DNA of 64,000 bases from Eutypa lata (GCA_022661535.1 JAKULF010000014.1:682001-746000), one strand, 5' to 3'; positions 12,064 through 25,124 are shown, numbered from the stretch's first letter. Notes: a model not told the origin generated them from the sequence alone. Program-made: numbers and translations.

Positions 12064-13403
12064 TTTCGGCTATAGGAAGTCTGATGAGGATCGAGCTACT
12101 AAGGAAGGACTACAATTTCGATAAGAGCGAACTTGTAGTATCCCCTAGAATAAGAGGCATGGTTGCTCTTTTATAAGTTCGCCCACTGCGAGCAGGAATC
12201 CTTTATACCACCAAAGATGTCAACTAATCCCTTGCTAGCAGATGGAGTAATACTTCGCCTACCTACTTGAAACGATGTTAGCCAAGAAACATTCTGATAT
12301 TATGTCGATGGTCTATGGCGTTTTCCGAAACCACTATAATTACCGACCTTCCTTAGTAGGAATCAGATTTCTTTTACATGGGTCTTAGGAAGACGTGATA
12401 ACCCAACTTAGCATTGTGGATCCTAGTCCGAAGAGTATGGTCCGGAAGGATCCGTCGTCCTAGTAAATGATGACTAACATAAACTCGGAAAGTTCTCTTT
12501 CTCCCCCTTAATATTACGGTACACGATACTACACCAGGCACCGAATGAATGCTACAGTGGTGGTTCTATCAGTGAACTTTTCAACATTGGTGCATGATAC
12601 GTTTTGTGCCGGATGAATACCAGCAAACTACCTACTCTAATTCGCGTTCAGCTAACCTAGGATGTTAGGATGACAGATGGGAGACGAAGCGATTGGATAC
12701 TGACTGGTAAGTAGATATCATAACATGCAGAATTAGGGTTATCTGGTCTACCTGCTTGAAAAATAGGATTCGTGGACAGTTTTACCACGTACATAAAGGT
12801 TGAACCCATGATATGTTATGTTAGTTGGTGATTAGTCTCTAATAGCCTCTATATTGTTTACTTCAGTCTTTGGTCAGGAGCATTCAGTTTTGAAGCTACA
12901 TGTCAAACCTAGCAAGAATCATGTCAAGTAGCCAGTGTCATTTAGCTTGTACTTATTAAGGGGTACTTTCTAGTGACTGCTATCGGCCTTCTAGTTGTGA
13001 GGTAAGAGGAGAAGGGAGGTATACGGCTCTAGATCTGTCTGTGGATGAGTATTATACTGTCTAAATGTTCTAGGAACTTATAACACTTACCTATACTACA
13101 CCTTAGATCTGATATATGTCAGAAAATCTACACCCAGTTACTAGGGCAGGAGCCAGATGAACATGTAGATATGACGTGATGATAAATTATATTGCTCTAA
13201 CTAATCACCAACACATTAACTACGTCCTGCTCACTTGTCTTCGCAACCATGCACTAGTCATCTCGGACTAGTCTCCCGGTCTCACAACCATGACTGTAGA
13301 ATAGTGATAACAATGGGTTGTTGGCTGCTAGGCAGACATCAAATAGTTCCGGGCTATGTATGCAGGTAACGTGACACAAGGACGAGGCTATCTAAGGCTA
13401 AGG

Positions 13404-13439
<36 letters not shown>

Positions 13440-14640
13440 GGGGACGAGTATAAGTGAAAAGAATACACAGACTGTCTAAGACCTAGGTGATTGTTAACAT
13501 GGATGGATGTATCAAGTCAAGTAAGTAAGTTACAACCTCACTTCATACTGTAAGAATATTCAGTCGAAGAATGAAAAGAAAACTTCCAGTGGTAAGAAAG
13601 AAAAAATAAAGGAATATCCATCATTTTCGAATGAACTTCTAAGACGTGCCCTGAGCCACTGATCATCCAATATGTGCAGTTCTGTACAGTTCTGCTTTTC
13701 ATTCGGAGATGTGGAAGGAGGCCTATTATGTGTATATTGAAATAGGGCTCGGCGCCACATCCGTGAGTAGCTGTCCCAAACATACAAGATTAGGCCACAA
13801 GTACCTGGCGTTCCATGTAATGTCGTCCTGTCAACTTTAAAGACGTTGGAGCATTACGCTTCCATTCATCCCCGCTCCGGATCTGTTTCTGAACTTGTCT
13901 CAGACGGAGTTTATATGCAAGACTACAAGAGCTGTTGTTACCATCCCCTCCTACTGGCCCGGAGGGTCCAAGAATAAAAAGAGAAGAAGGAGGTTTGAGG
14001 GGAGAGGAGAGTTTATACACATCTTATGTAGTAGCTATATATACAGAACGGCCTGATTAAGCTGTATACCCCCCTTTTGCTTTTTGTGCATGCGCAAAGC
14101 TGCATAAGATGGCCTCTGGGGACATTCCATACAGTTTAGCCACACGGTTTCCTTAATAGGTAGCAAATGCCCGATATTCCATAGGAGGAAAGTGGAATCG
14201 TCGACCGTGCTCAACAGTCTTGAAATCTAATAATGTATGCTCAAGCAAGGTATAGATTTCGAATATATAAATCTACTGTTACCGAAACATTCAAAACACA
14301 TTGATGACTGATAATCACTTCCTTACATTTAATATTCCTTGTTTAAAATAAAACAAAAAACTCGCTTTGTATTTCGCTATTTGAATTCCGCTGTTTGAAT
14401 ATCGCTATCTGAATATTGCCATGAAAAAAACATCATTCGCTACTTATTGATTCCCCCAAAAGACTAAGTAAAGTATGCTGATTCATAAGAAAAACCATCT
14501 GTTTAACGACCAGATAATGCAAAGATATGTTGATGTTATGAGGAGATCCAGCCTTCCCTCACTTTCTGTGAACAGCAGAATTAAAAACTGCCCCCGGTAA
14601 AACCAGGATGGTTGAAGCGCTCGTACAAAGCAGGGTTCTC
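12064..14640. other. gene-poor AT-rich spacer, 2.6 kb
   Basis: No supported gene. It has many in-frame stops in all frames, a poly(A)/GAAAA repeat (13404-13440), and pairs of short overlapping minus-strand open frames (13538-13787, 13790-14020) that show no family resemblance. Confidence 0.45.
13404..13440. repeat. poly(A) plus (GAAAA)n microsatellite
   Basis: A run of sixteen A residues is followed by four to five GAAAA units. Simple-sequence repeat in non-coding DNA. Confidence 0.9.
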
Positions 14641-15453
14641 CTAGTAATCCAGCATTCCTGTCATGAGCTTATCACAGTCCTCCCGGCACTTCTCCTGGGT
14701 GGCGTCAGCTCCAAACTTCGCTTCTTCAAAGTCAATGATGTAGACTTTTCCGTTTTTGAGAAGGAACTTCTCCGGGACGGGGTTGCCGTGAACGATGCCT
14801 ACTCGGTGCAGTTTGTCAAGGATATCTAAGCAGTCGTGAATGTGGGTAGGATCTGGTACTCGAGCATCTTCCATGTACTCCATGAGGAAGCCAGCAGCTC
14901 CTCCGCCTGCCGTAACATGGCCGAGGAACTCTGGCGTGATGTCTTCGTCTTGGAGCAGATTATAGGCACGGGTCTCAGCCTCGAGCCGGACCATCTCTCC
15001 CCAACTGCCCGGGAATTGAGTCATCTTCCTTAGGACCGGACCCTCGAAATCCTCATGCTCGACCAGCCATAGCTTGTCCTCTTTGAAAAGTACTCCTGGC
15101 AAGATGTTGAGGCAAGTGGTCAACTCAGCGTAATCTACCACGCGGTGGTGCCACAGACTAGTGCTCGGGAGGCCGATTGGGTATGGATGAGGATAGGGGA
15201 CAACTGAGAGGCCCTCAAGAGTTCGCTCGATCTGACAGTAGGTCCAGTCACCCGTGGGAAAAGCGGGCCAGTTTTTGGTGAATTTTGTCAATCGGAAATC
15301 CCAGTCCTGCTCAAAGACATCAGGGGCCACTTCACCATACTTGACATGTATGCCATCTACCAAGAACCGGCACTGAGTATATTGGTCACCAGGTCTTCGA
15401 TGGCGCGTGGCTAACAGACAGATGTTGGTTGTTGTCGGGGTGGTTGACGCCAT
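14641..15453 (-). CDS. protein-kinase-like fold protein, probable pseudokinase
   Basis: Single exon, 270 aa. The C-terminal half has kinase-like landmarks: LEAETRAYNLLQDEDITPEF (helix and strand of the small lobe), GFLMEYMED (hinge region), LDILDKLHRVGIVHGNP (catalytic loop) and KVYIIDFEEAKFG (metal-binding loop). In aminoglycoside-phosphotransferase/kinase-like fungal proteins the catalytic loop reads HGD; here it is HGN, so the general-base Asp is missing. DFE replaces DFG. The N-terminal half is unrelated to the glycine-rich loop. Cytosolic, no signal peptide. It could be a scaffold or an inactive paralog. The upstream region has a minisatellite. Confidence 0.65.
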   Translation of the reverse strand: MASTTPTTTNICLLATRHRRPGDQYTQCRFLVDGIHVKYGEVAPDVFEQDWDFRLTKFTKNWPAFPTGDWTYCQIERTLEGLSVVPYPHPYPIGLPSTSLWHHRVVDYAELTTCLNILPGVLFKEDKLWLVEHEDFEGPVLRKMTQFPGSWGEMVRLEAETRAYNLLQDEDITPEFLGHVTAGGGAAGFLMEYMEDARVPDPTHIHDCLDILDKLHRVGIVHGNPVPEKFLLKNGKVYIIDFEEAKFGADATQEKCREDCDKLMTGMLDY

Positions 15454-18104
15454 GGTGTTAGACTTGGTCGAAATCTTGAAAAGATTGAAGATGATAATGT
15501 GCTGATGAATAGAAGGAGGTAAATCTTGATCAGATGAAACGGTAGTGGTGTAGTGCTGAGATGATAGAGTGGTAGAGTGGTAGAGTGGTAGAGTGGTAGA
15601 GTGATAGAGTGATAGAGTGATGAAGAACCTGGATCAAAAGAATTCAAACCCGAAAAAGTTGGGATTCACCACGTACTTATATAGGAATCACTTCTTCCAA
15701 TATTAGGATGATGCTCATTACTAATCTATGAACCTTCTAGACTAACAAAGACAATAACGCTCACATGGTTAAGGCAAACGCGCATGTGAAACGAGGAGTG
15801 CGCTCAAGATATGGAAGTGACCATATTAAGAATCCGTAATATATTGTGCAGTATGAAAGAAATCTCACGCGCGTATGAAACGAATGATACAATGTAGATA
15901 GACTGATGACCTCGTAGGCTACGCAGTCAAAGGAAGGCACTGATGAAACGCGGTTCTTTCTTTGAGTCACAGCAGGTTGATGTGTGCGGTCAGACGATGT
16001 GATTTGATGTGAAGTCAAGGTGCGTAACATGACTCTTCTTGTTGTTTGTCCGGTCTCTTCCATCTAGATTTCAGGGGTAACACAGCAAGAACTTACATCC
16101 GTACATAAATCCGGGCGTTCAGCCTTGTCCAATGATACTATCATAAGGCCACATGATGACTAAAACGACTCCGGGAAGTGACACCCGGGCCATTTGGATT
16201 GTTCCGGATCTTTGCGGACACCCCTATGGTATGAAAGCGGGTTGAGTCGACGAGGCGTGGGGCGCCCGCTGCCTGGTAGTCCAAACACTTCCGGAAGAAC
16301 GTAAGATTGGTTTTACATAATTTGGCAACTACACGCGGCATGTGAAACGGTGATTATGGCTCAGCTGATTCGATCATAAATTTCAAGTGCAATGTACAGC
16401 TTAGTTTTGCCTATGAGCTTAGGAGTTGAGTCATGAGCCTCTGGGCACGATTATGTTGTTTGATAATACGTGCAACATGTTTAAGATTGTAATATCTTGT
16501 CCAAATACTTACCTGTCCGCCAGCACATCCTGGTTGTCAATTAGGAAGGCCTATCAGTCAGCCAAGACCTCTAAGCTAATGATTCCTTTAAATATAACAC
16601 CATAATAGCTCCCTCCCATATGGCACTTTTCCATTCCACTAAATACAAATAATGATCTATCTTTTCGTACCTACCGTACTGGCTATCAACCATTTACTTG
16701 ATCTATAATATTAACGTATTAGTAGAGTCCTTACGTATTTATTGTCATGTCCAAGAGTAGTAAATATATCGCATAGGAGGCTGTATTCCTGCTTTTGCCT
16801 GGTGTCATGTATGTCCGAGATTGTAAGAATTCACAACAAGCTAAATATTGAGTCCTGGTTAGAGGAACAAAGGCTTATACCTGGATAGTTTATATCAACT
16901 ATTTCGCTCTCTAGTCTAAGTCTAGCTCGCAGTGCTAACGTTCTGGCTATATAGCGGTACATTGAATCTAAGGAACCGGTTAATTTATCCTCACTGATAG
17001 TTAACTTATCTCTACCTTGCTAATATTAATCCCTTTTCTCAGGGGCACTTATTCATAGTATAATCTAGTATATCATGATGCTACTGCTATACTGGATATC
17101 ATAGTACTATGGGTTGAATGGGTTGCTAAAAGGGTGTTACGTCCTATGAAGGACAACATGCTAGGTAGTAAAGACCATTCAAGTCTTCACACGAAATGAT
17201 AGAGGTTAAATAGCCTTCTACGCAACTGCTCCTAATGTGCCTATTGCGATATAAAATAGCGAGTGCCCGATATAACTGTCCCTAGACCTCAGGCGATGTC
17301 TTAGACGCAAATTTCATCCAGAATTGTCTTTGCCGGTGTCTAATTTGGAGCCGATACGTTACAGCTACGGGGTATTATATATTGGCGGGGAATTGAACAC
17401 CAAGAAACATACAGCCTGTAGAAACAATCTGTTTACTCAGCGTCGGCAGGTATTCTCGGACGATCGCGAAGAAAGGTTACATTGCATGCTACCCGCATAC
17501 TATCACTACGGGTATCTGCTAACAAGGGCTGCGGGGGATCAAGCTTTCGATTTCCCTTTCTTGGCCATGCTGCCAATATTGGAGTTACATACCCGGGTAT
17601 TGAAGGGGGCCCGGCGATGTTCCGTCATAGACCTGCCCCCATTAATATATGCATCGAAAGAAGCTTGTTCCGACTTACAGCCATCGGAATGGCGGGCTTC
17701 TGATATTGCCTCCAATCAGCCAGGTTCGAATCCAATCATGTGCACGCCATTTCCGCTTATAGAAGGCATATCCCCTCTTCGTAGTGGTGGTGGTTGAGGA
17801 TCAGTGAAAGCATTCACCCCAATACGTGCAAATAGCATACCGGGATTCATAGCATATAATACCAAGGGTATCCTTTCAGTTAGAGACTATATGGGGTCTG
17901 TTCTTTCGTGTGCCTATCTCTATGCCTGTAGGAGAGCAGACAAACCCTATTTTTACGCAACCCGTGTATTTTAGTCGAACTGGCCACCCTCCTGGTTCTC
18001 TGTATAGAGCAATTAATTGAGCATTGAAGAAAAACAACTAGCTAACAAGGTTTACCGCTCTTGCGAATCATTACCATTGAATACTCGACCAATCTATCCA
18101 TACG
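15454..18104. other. gene-poor AT-rich spacer, 2.65 kb
   Basis: Contains the 8-bp minisatellite at 15563-15621 and otherwise only stop-rich sequence. The open frame at 17324-17797 (157 codons) has no recognisable domain, an unbiased codon set and a comparably open shadow frame, so I do not call it. Confidence 0.4.
15563..15621. repeat. 8-bp tandem minisatellite
   Basis: About seven tandem units of TAGAGTGG/TAGAGTGA lie roughly 110 nt upstream of the kinase-like gene's start codon. The units drift from GG to GA at the distal end, which suggests stepwise expansion. Confidence 0.9.
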
Positions 18105-20189
18105 ATGGCAGATACCAAGGAATATCTAGAAAGAATCCCCACGGACGGGATACCGGACGAGTCTTTAAGTTCCAAAGAGGAATCCCAGATCCCTCGCGAC
18201 TACGCTGGAGCGCAGGCGAAAACCGACCCGGAAGAGATCCGGCTGGTGCGCAGGCTAGACTACCGGATCATGGTAAGCACTCACCGGTTACCTGACACGG
18301 TGAACCACACATTATAGAATGGCATCCGTGTAACCAGTTTCCTTCCCCAGCCGATCTTGTGGTTGATGTATTTCTTCAACTACGTCGACCGCGGCGCTCT
18401 GGCGCAAGCCCGCCTGAACGACTTCGAGGTGCACCTAGGCATGTCGGGGAACGACTTCAACGTCGCTGTCTCCATCCTCACCGTCGGATACGTCTTGATG
18501 CAGGTCCCGAGCAACATGCTGCTCACTCGAGTTCGACCCAGCATATACCTGGCCACGTGCATGATTGTTTGGTCGACGATCTCAGGTCGGTTGGCCTAAC
18601 TACCTACCTACGTACCCGTCCTCGGTTTCAAGTGCTGATGTGAGAAAACAAAGCATGCACCGGGCTGGTCAGCTCCTACGGCTCCCTTATCGCCTGTCGA
18701 TTTCTTTTGGGATTCTTTGAAGCACCTGTAAGTCGTCAAGGCACGAAACCCGAGGCTATAACACTTACAATATAAATCTCTGTTCAGTTTTACCCTGGCG
18801 CGCTCTACCTGCTAGCTATCTTCTACACACGCAAAGGTTCGTGACCGAGCTAGTCCCCCTTTAGTACAGTTCACACATGACTGATCTGGAGTACCTACCT
18901 AGAGGTCGCTACTCGAGTGGCAATCTTATACACCGCGAATATAGGAGGACTAAGTTTCGCCAACCTTATCGCGGCTGGAATCTTCACGGGTTTGGATGGG
19001 AAAAGGGGGTTGAGCGGTTGGAGATGGTGAGCAGCTACCTCTACGTCCCCGTTTTTCGACTATGTAACCCCCTTTTCCTACCCTGTCAGCCTCTTAGGTA
19101 ATACATGATACTAATGTACGAGGCAATACCAGGTTGTTTATCCTTGAAGGTGTGGCCTCAGCACTCACGGCACTTGCCGGCCTGTGGCTCCTCCCCGACA
19201 CGAACGAGACGACCCGATGGCTGAACGAGGACGAGAGACGCGTCGGGCGGGTACGCATGGAGAGGGACCGGCTCGTCGACTGCCAGGAGCATGCGCCCGT
19301 GATGGAAGCCATGTGGAGTGCTGCTAAAGACAAGCGACTGTGGCTGTTCTGCGCGATCCAGAACTTCCATTACGCTGCCACCTCCTTTATCAACTTTCTG
19401 CCTACGTGAGTGAGCAAGCGCATGCAGCATTCCCCCCTTCTTACGTTGCAAGTAGTGATGGCGACGGGCGAATTAACCGAGATTCTTCTTCTTCTTCTTC
19501 TTCTAGAGTCATTCACGACCTCAATTTCACGGATACCGTGGCCTTGCTGCTGGCCTGTCCGCCCTACTTCTTCGCCTGCATCACCGCGCTCCTCTTGGCG
19601 TGGTCGTCGGGACGATACCACGAGCGCACGTGGCACATCACGATCGGCTTCGCCGTGGCCATCGTCGGGTTCGTGATAGCCGCGTCGACGACGAACACGG
19701 CCGGCCGGTACGTGGCGTGCTTTGTCTTCGCGGCGGGGGCGTTCGCCGTGAACTCGGTCATCACGGGGTGGATCGCTACGACCCTATCGCAGAGCCAGGA
19801 GAAGAAAGCGGTTTGTTCTTTTACCCTATTTTATTATTATTTTTTTCGCGCATACCTACATACCTACATATGTACTCTACTTTGTTTTAGTTCCGCCCTA
19901 GTCTCCAGCGATCATTGCTGATCACCGATTGCTAATTACGTGTCATGTACATACACAGGTTGCGCTCGCTGCTGCCAATGTGTGCGCGCAGATCGGACAG
20001 ATCTATGGTCCGTACTTGTGGCCGAAAACGGACGGGCCAAGGTATTTGATCGGGTTTTCCGCGTCGGCGGGATTCTCGTTGCTGTCGTTGCTGCTTTGTT
20101 GGGTCATGAGGTTCCTGCTAAAACGCCAAAATCGGCGGGTTCAACAAGACGCAGCTGGGGAGAGCAGCTACAACGTCTATTCATATTAA
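18105..20189 (+). CDS. MFS transporter, anion:cation symporter (allantoate permease-like)
   Basis: Eight exons (18105-18272, 18351-18585, 18654-18727, 18788-18836, 18903-19026, 19133-19405, 19507-19810, 19959-20189) join to 485 aa. The sequence begins with a hydrophilic N-terminus, then RLVRRLDYRIM-PILWLMYFFNYVDRGALAQARL in TM1, QVPSNMLLTRVRPS, the GFFEAPFYPGALYLL block of TM4, and the TM5 loop GGLSFANLIAAGIF. The second half has TM7 onwards (FHYAATSFINFLP) and ends WPKTDGPRYLIGFSAS. These are the marks of the Dal5/Tna1 group, which import carboxylate-type solutes such as allantoate, nicotinate or pantothenate. For intron 1 I chose the downstream acceptor at 18350, because it gives the usual RIMPILWLMY. 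The acceptor before exon 7 uses a TTC microsatellite as its pyrimidine tract. Confidence 0.88.
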
Positions 20190-21033
20190 TCTTACCTGCC
20201 TACCTTAGTTATCATTATCATAAACCACTTCAACCATAAAACACACTCAGCATTATCTTCAACATACCTACCTAGGTAGTTAACTACTGACTCTATGTAG
20301 TTACGTAAGGTCGGTGAAGTTATATGTCCATAGGGCCAAAGCCGGTGCCTTGCTAGTCTAGGGATGGATCCGGATAGATCGGAATTGATAGTAGCCCCCA
20401 CCTGCGTCATAATTTCCTTGCACCCGCATATTTGGGAGATGCCCGCCCTGGTTCAGCTGAAAAAGCATAAAAAGAGACAGAAAAGAAAGGCTGTCAGGCA
20501 ATCAGGAACAGGCGAGAGGAGGTAACTTCGTACCTTATCCAGCCACAACAAGCGGTAAACAAGAATTTCCTCCGTCAGCCCGTCACTACTTTATTCACTA
20601 TTTGCTGACCGAAATGCTTCGACCAGTTATATTCGTGTGTTACGTTACTTTATAACAGGGCTTAGAGCTTGACCCAAATCCCTAGGTCTGCACTTTGCGA
20701 GGAAAGAACAACGGCTATTGCGGCGCGGTTCATGTTGGCTGGTTGGCTGGTTGGCTACTTTTCATGATTCAGACATTTCCATACCAGCCAATTCGTGCAT
20801 AATTCCTTCGACAAGGGGGGTTTCACATGTAGGCTGAAGCGGCATCTCCCGAACTTGTCAATGCTTATTTTCCCCCTTCGCATCTATCTCCACCCGTGCT
20901 GAGCTAGGCTATTATCTAGTTTCTTATTTGTATGATTAAGTGTGTTTATATAGAAGTGAGACCGCCTCGAGGCTGTATTTTTAACAACTTCCGTCTTCCA
21001 TCCTTGCAGCCACTCTCTGCTTTATTAGCAAGG
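20190..21033. other. intergenic region, promoter of the lysophospholipase
   Basis: No gene found. A palindrome TACCTAGGTA is at 20269-20278 and a GGTTGGCT triplet repeat at about 20736-20756. Confidence 0.4.
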
Positions 21034-23010
21034 ATGCAGCTATTTCGCATATTTCTTTCTTCGCCCTTCGTATCGCTTATTCCTGCCGCCCTTGCAGCCC
21101 CTGGCTCCGGCGCCCTTGACTATGTTGCCCCTCGTGAATTAATCCGGCGGGCCGCGCCGGATAGCCCCTCAGGAGACTACGCGCCGGCCACGGTGGACTG
21201 CCCAGACGAGAAACCGACGATCCGGAGCGCCGGGAACCTGTCCACCTCGGAGAGGGACTGGCTGGAGATCCGCAGGCCGAAGACCATCGACCCCATGGTG
21301 CGGTTCTTCGAGAACTCGGGCCTGACCGATTTCGACGCCGCGGGGTTCGTCAACGACAACGCGCAGAACTTCTCCGTCGTCCCGAACATCGGCATCGCCG
21401 TTTCCGGGGGTGGCTATCGGGCGCTGATGAACGGCGCCGGCTTCCTCGCCGCTGCTGACAGCCGCACCCCCGGGTCGACGGATGCCGGGGGCATTGGCAA
21501 CCTGTTGCAAGCTACCACGTACCTTGCCGGCCTATCCGGTGGCGGCTGGCTTGTCGGCTCCATGTTCGCCAACAACTTCTCGAGCGTGGTTCAGCTCCGT
21601 GACGGGTACGAGAACTCCGCGCTGTGGCAGTTCTCGAACTCGATCTTCGAGGGCCCGGAAACCAGTGGATTGTCGATTCTCAATATGGCCGAGTACTGGG
21701 ACAATGTCTATGACCAGATCGTGGACAAGAGGGACGCAGGATACGAAATATCTATCACGGATACCTGGGGTCGGGCGTTGTCGTACCAGCTTATCAATGC
21801 CGTCGATGGCGGCCCTACTTATACATTCTCGTCAATCGCGGAATGGAGCAACTTTACCGACGCGGACACACCCATGCCGATCCTGGTCGCGGACGAGCGC
21901 AGGCCGGATACGACGATCATCTCTTTGAATTCGACCGTCCTCGAGTTCAATCCCTGGGAGATGGGCTCCTTCGACCCCACCATCTACGGCTTTGCGCCTA
22001 CTCGCTACGTAGGCTCGAACTTCAGCGATGGGAGCGTGCCTAGCGACGGCCACTGCGTGCGAGGGTTCGATCAGTACGGGTTCGTGATGGGAACCAGTAG
22101 TTCTCTTTTCAACTCGTTCCTTTTGCAGAACATCTCTTCGGACAGCGTCCCCGACTTCGTCCTGGACATGGTCACGTCCATCATGACCAGCATCGGAGAC
22201 GACAACAACGACATCGCAGCCTGGAAGCCGAACCCCTTCTACAAGTACAACGGCGGCACGAACGCCAATGCCGACGAGGAGCAGCTGACTCTCGTGGACG
22301 GCGGGCTGGACCTGCAGAACATCCCGCTGCACCCGCTCATCCAGCCGGTCCGCAACCTCGACGTGATCTTCGCCGTGGACTCCTCGGCCGACACGACGTA
22401 CAACTGGCCGAACGGGACGGCGCTGCGCGCGACCTACGACCGCAGCAAGGAGGACATCGCGAACGGGACAGCGTTCCCCGCCGTGCCCGACGCCGAGACC
22501 TTCATCAACCTGAAGCTCAACCAGAAGCCGACGTTCTTCGGGTGCAACACGTCCGAGTTCACGTCGGCGAACCAGACGGTCCCGCCGCTCATCGTGTACG
22601 TGCCCAACACGCCCTACACGCAGTACAGCAACGTGTCGACGTTCGACCCGTCCTACGACGACTGGCAGCGCAACAGCATCATCACCAACGGGTACAACGT
22701 GGCGACCATGGGCAACGCATCGGCGTCCGTCGACTCCAGCTGGCCGGCGTGCGCCGCGTGCGCGGTCCTGAGCCGTAGCCTCGAGCGCGTCGGTACCGAG
22801 CTGAGCGCCACCTGTAAGGACTGCATGAGCCGGTACTGCTGGTACGGCGCGACGGACAGCACCCCCGTTACCAGCTTCGAGCCCACGCCGATCTTAGAGC
22901 TAGATGTCATGAGCGCGGGTGTGAGCCTTCTGCGTGGGCAAGGGCGCGCTGTTGGTGGTGGTGTCGCTTGGATCGTGGCCTGCGCAGCCGGGCTGGCGAT
23001 GGTATTTTAG
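21034..23010 (+). CDS. lysophospholipase / phospholipase B, GPI-type
   Basis: Single exon of 658 aa starting at [10 protein letters not shown]; the in-frame ATG 102 nt upstream would bury the signal peptide, so I use the inner one. The signal peptide ends near AALAAPGS. The PLA2_B domain is complete: [19 protein letters not shown], the oxyanion [13 protein letters not shown], the nucleophile in [37 protein letters not shown] (catalytic Asp region), [17 protein letters not shown], and the cysteine cluster [12 protein letters not shown]...[10 protein letters not shown]. Many N-glycosylation sites (NFS, NLS, NST) are present. The last 25 residues form a hydrophobic tail ([14 protein letters not shown]) suited to GPI anchoring. 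It removes acyl chains from phospholipids at the cell surface. Very GC-rich. Confidence 0.95.
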   Translation: MQLFRIFLSSPFVSLIPAALAAPGSGALDYVAPRELIRRAAPDSPSGDYAPATVDCPDEKPTIRSAGNLSTSERDWLEIRRPKTIDPMVRFFENSGLTDFDAAGFVNDNAQNFSVVPNIGIAVSGGGYRALMNGAGFLAAADSRTPGSTDAGGIGNLLQATTYLAGLSGGGWLVGSMFANNFSSVVQLRDGYENSALWQFSNSIFEGPETSGLSILNMAEYWDNVYDQIVDKRDAGYEISITDTWGRALSYQLINAVDGGPTYTFSSIAEWSNFTDADTPMPILVADERRPDTTIISLNSTVLEFNPWEMGSFDPTIYGFAPTRYVGSNFSDGSVPSDGHCVRGFDQYGFVMGTSSSLFNSFLLQNISSDSVPDFVLDMVTSIMTSIGDDNNDIAAWKPNPFYKYNGGTNANADEEQLTLVDGGLDLQNIPLHPLIQPVRNLDVIFAVDSSADTTYNWPNGTALRATYDRSKEDIANGTAFPAVPDAETFINLKLNQKPTFFGCNTSEFTSANQTVPPLIVYVPNTPYTQYSNVSTFDPSYDDWQRNSIITNGYNVATMGNASASVDSSWPACAACAVLSRSLERVGTELSATCKDCMSRYCWYGATDSTPVTSFEPTPILELDVMSAGVSLLRGQGRAVGGGVAWIVACAAGLAMVF

Positions 23011-23532
23011 TTTCTAATAAGGAAGCCGTTCGGAGGAGCTGATGACGACGTGGTGCTGATATCCATTGCATACAATCCGGAGTCTGGTTATCATATGTTT
23101 GCATAAATGAGTGTGTAACGGGCAGGATCTAATTGTCTTTCGTGTCACTGTGGGTTTTTTTTTCATAGAGAGCATTATGTTTTAATTTACAAAGCTGACA
23201 AGTTGACCTATGAAATAGCTAGTTACTGTAGGTGAGGGTATTAGGAGACAACCCTCGCCTCGAATCTTTCTGTAGTACTGTACACGTGTGCTTGATATCA
23301 AGCATCTGCAATTACCCTCTTTCGGGCCACCTTCACAAGTGGCTAAGTTCCTTCTCAGCAAATATCAGCTATCGTTGGCTTATTCTAACAAGCACCGCCA
23401 TACGGAGCATAATCCCTTGCTTGGTGGCTGTTCTCTATACCACCCAGACCTTTCCCTCGAAGAAAGGGTAACCCAAAGCGTAGTGCGCATAATCTGCGCA
23501 GTGTCACACATCCCTCCATACGTAGGATATGT
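23011..23532. other. convergent intergenic region
   Basis: 3' ends of the lysophospholipase (+) and the F-box/2EXR-like gene (-). No gene seen. Confidence 0.4.
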
Positions 23533-25124
23533 TTAGTTCTTCTTGCTGCGAGAAGACTTCTTCTGCTTCCGAGAAGAGGCTTTCTTCTGGGACTGCGAAG
23601 CGGACTCCTGTCTCTCTGCATTGACTTGCTCCTCCAACGTTTTTTCAACCTCTGCATACCTTTCCTTCAGTGTCTTCCATGTAGACGAATAGTAGGTCCA
23701 CTTGTTTGGCTGGTCTGAGATCCAGCTGCTGTAGAGAAGCGCATCACTGACATCAGTGATATTCTTGGGGGAGGGTATGCTATACAAGGTCTCGAGCTTT
23801 GCAGAAGCATCACCTGGGGAAGCATCGGTAGAGTCCTCATACTTGCAAAGATGGATGGAATAGAATACTCCAAGCGTGTATGCACCTCGATCAGTGAGCA
23901 CAGTATCTAGTTTCTCCCAGGAGTCGGATGTGGTGTCATCGTCGTCCCATTCTACCTCGCACTCAATGGTCGAGTCATTCCATCGAATATCCTTGATAGC
24001 TGAAATTTCGTCTTTCACAAGTCCTTCTGCATTGTATTTCCCATCTTCCATGTACTTGACTCTGCCCGTGTATGCATCGTGATTCGCAGGTAGGCATCGG
24101 CGCCGGGTGCGGGAAGAAATTGCGCCGACGGAACTGTTTATCATGTCCAAGGTGACACGGTTTTCACCTGGAAAGTCGATGTTTGCGGCCGTCACAGCAT
24201 CTTGAAAGCTGTTGCTAGTGACCATGGTCTTCAAACTGTGTCCACTTTCTTTCAGGCGTTGCTTGCGTGACTCCTGAAGTGATTTGAGTTGAGAGATCAT
24301 AGGGGCAATGGGATCATCGTTGAGGAAAGAGTAGGTAGGCGTCACCGGCGTTGCGACAGATGGACCCCCAATGTCTAAGAAGATGGTGTCGAATAATACC
24401 TCTAGCTTGAAGGACGGCAAGTTCCATAGAGACCACGCATCGAGGGGCTCTTGTGCAACGCTTAGAAGATTCTCCAAGTAAATACGAGCTCTCGGCTCTC
24501 CACTGATTAGGTGGTAAGACCGTTTTAAGACGAATTCACGCAGGTCGGTACATTCGAGGAGCATTGTAAGGAAGTGTGAATCCTTTTTCTTCATGTTGCT
24601 TCCAAAGCAATGATGGGGGTAGACATAACTTCCCATAGAGATTCTGTGGATCATGCATCGACGACTAGGGGTGATTGCAACCAGGAACTTGTTTAATTCC
24701 AAATGGTTATAGAAGTAGAATTGGTTGATCCGGTAAAATACCGGGATGTCTTCCAAGTCTTTATAGATTTTGCGGGAGACACGAGCAAGTTGCGTAACTG
24801 TCAGTGGCTGTTCTGTTGACCCTGCGACAGGATGATGATAAAGGCCAAGTTCAGGCCAGGCGAAGTCTCCCCAAGTGAACTTGTTAGACCGGTGCGTGAC
24901 TTGCAAAGGTTTGATGGGACCATTAACGTAAACGGCAAACTCGTAAATCATGATCCGAACCTGAGAAATCTGTCAGTCTGAATGCATCGTAAAACTAATA
25001 GGAATCTTCTATTTACCTCTTTAGGCAGCTTCATAAAGTGCGACTCCTCGTTCTGAATAGTTACATGGCAAAGTGGATGCTCGCCATCATCCAGATTGAT
25101 GGCCATTCGAGATCCAGAAGCCAT
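23533..25124 (-). CDS. F-box/2EXR-like fungal protein
   Basis: Exons 25124-25017 and 24960-23533 give 511 aa, joined by a GTAAAT...CAG intron. The joint creates LPKEVRIMIYEFAVYVNG, which matches the LPxEIRxMIYEFAL motif opening fungal F-box-like and 2EXR proteins. The following LTVTQLARVSRKIYKDLEDIPVFYRINQFYF fits the same pattern (old cell/neighbour contact to FYFYN). The middle is unrecognised and has coiled-coil potential. The tail (about 30 residues) is Ser/Lys-rich and ends RSKKN, possibly a nuclear localisation signal. The role is unknown; such proteins may recruit SCF ligase partners. The start MASGSRMAINLDDGEH is the second ATG of the open frame and fits better than the first. Confidence 0.7.

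Noticed and set aside
17715..17740. B-box-like GGTTCGAATCC suggesting a tRNA
   Set aside because: The T-stem does not pair, and no A box or cloverleaf is found at the required distance.
17324..17797. 157-codon open frame
   Set aside because: No domain, no codon bias, and a shadow frame of similar quality overlaps it.
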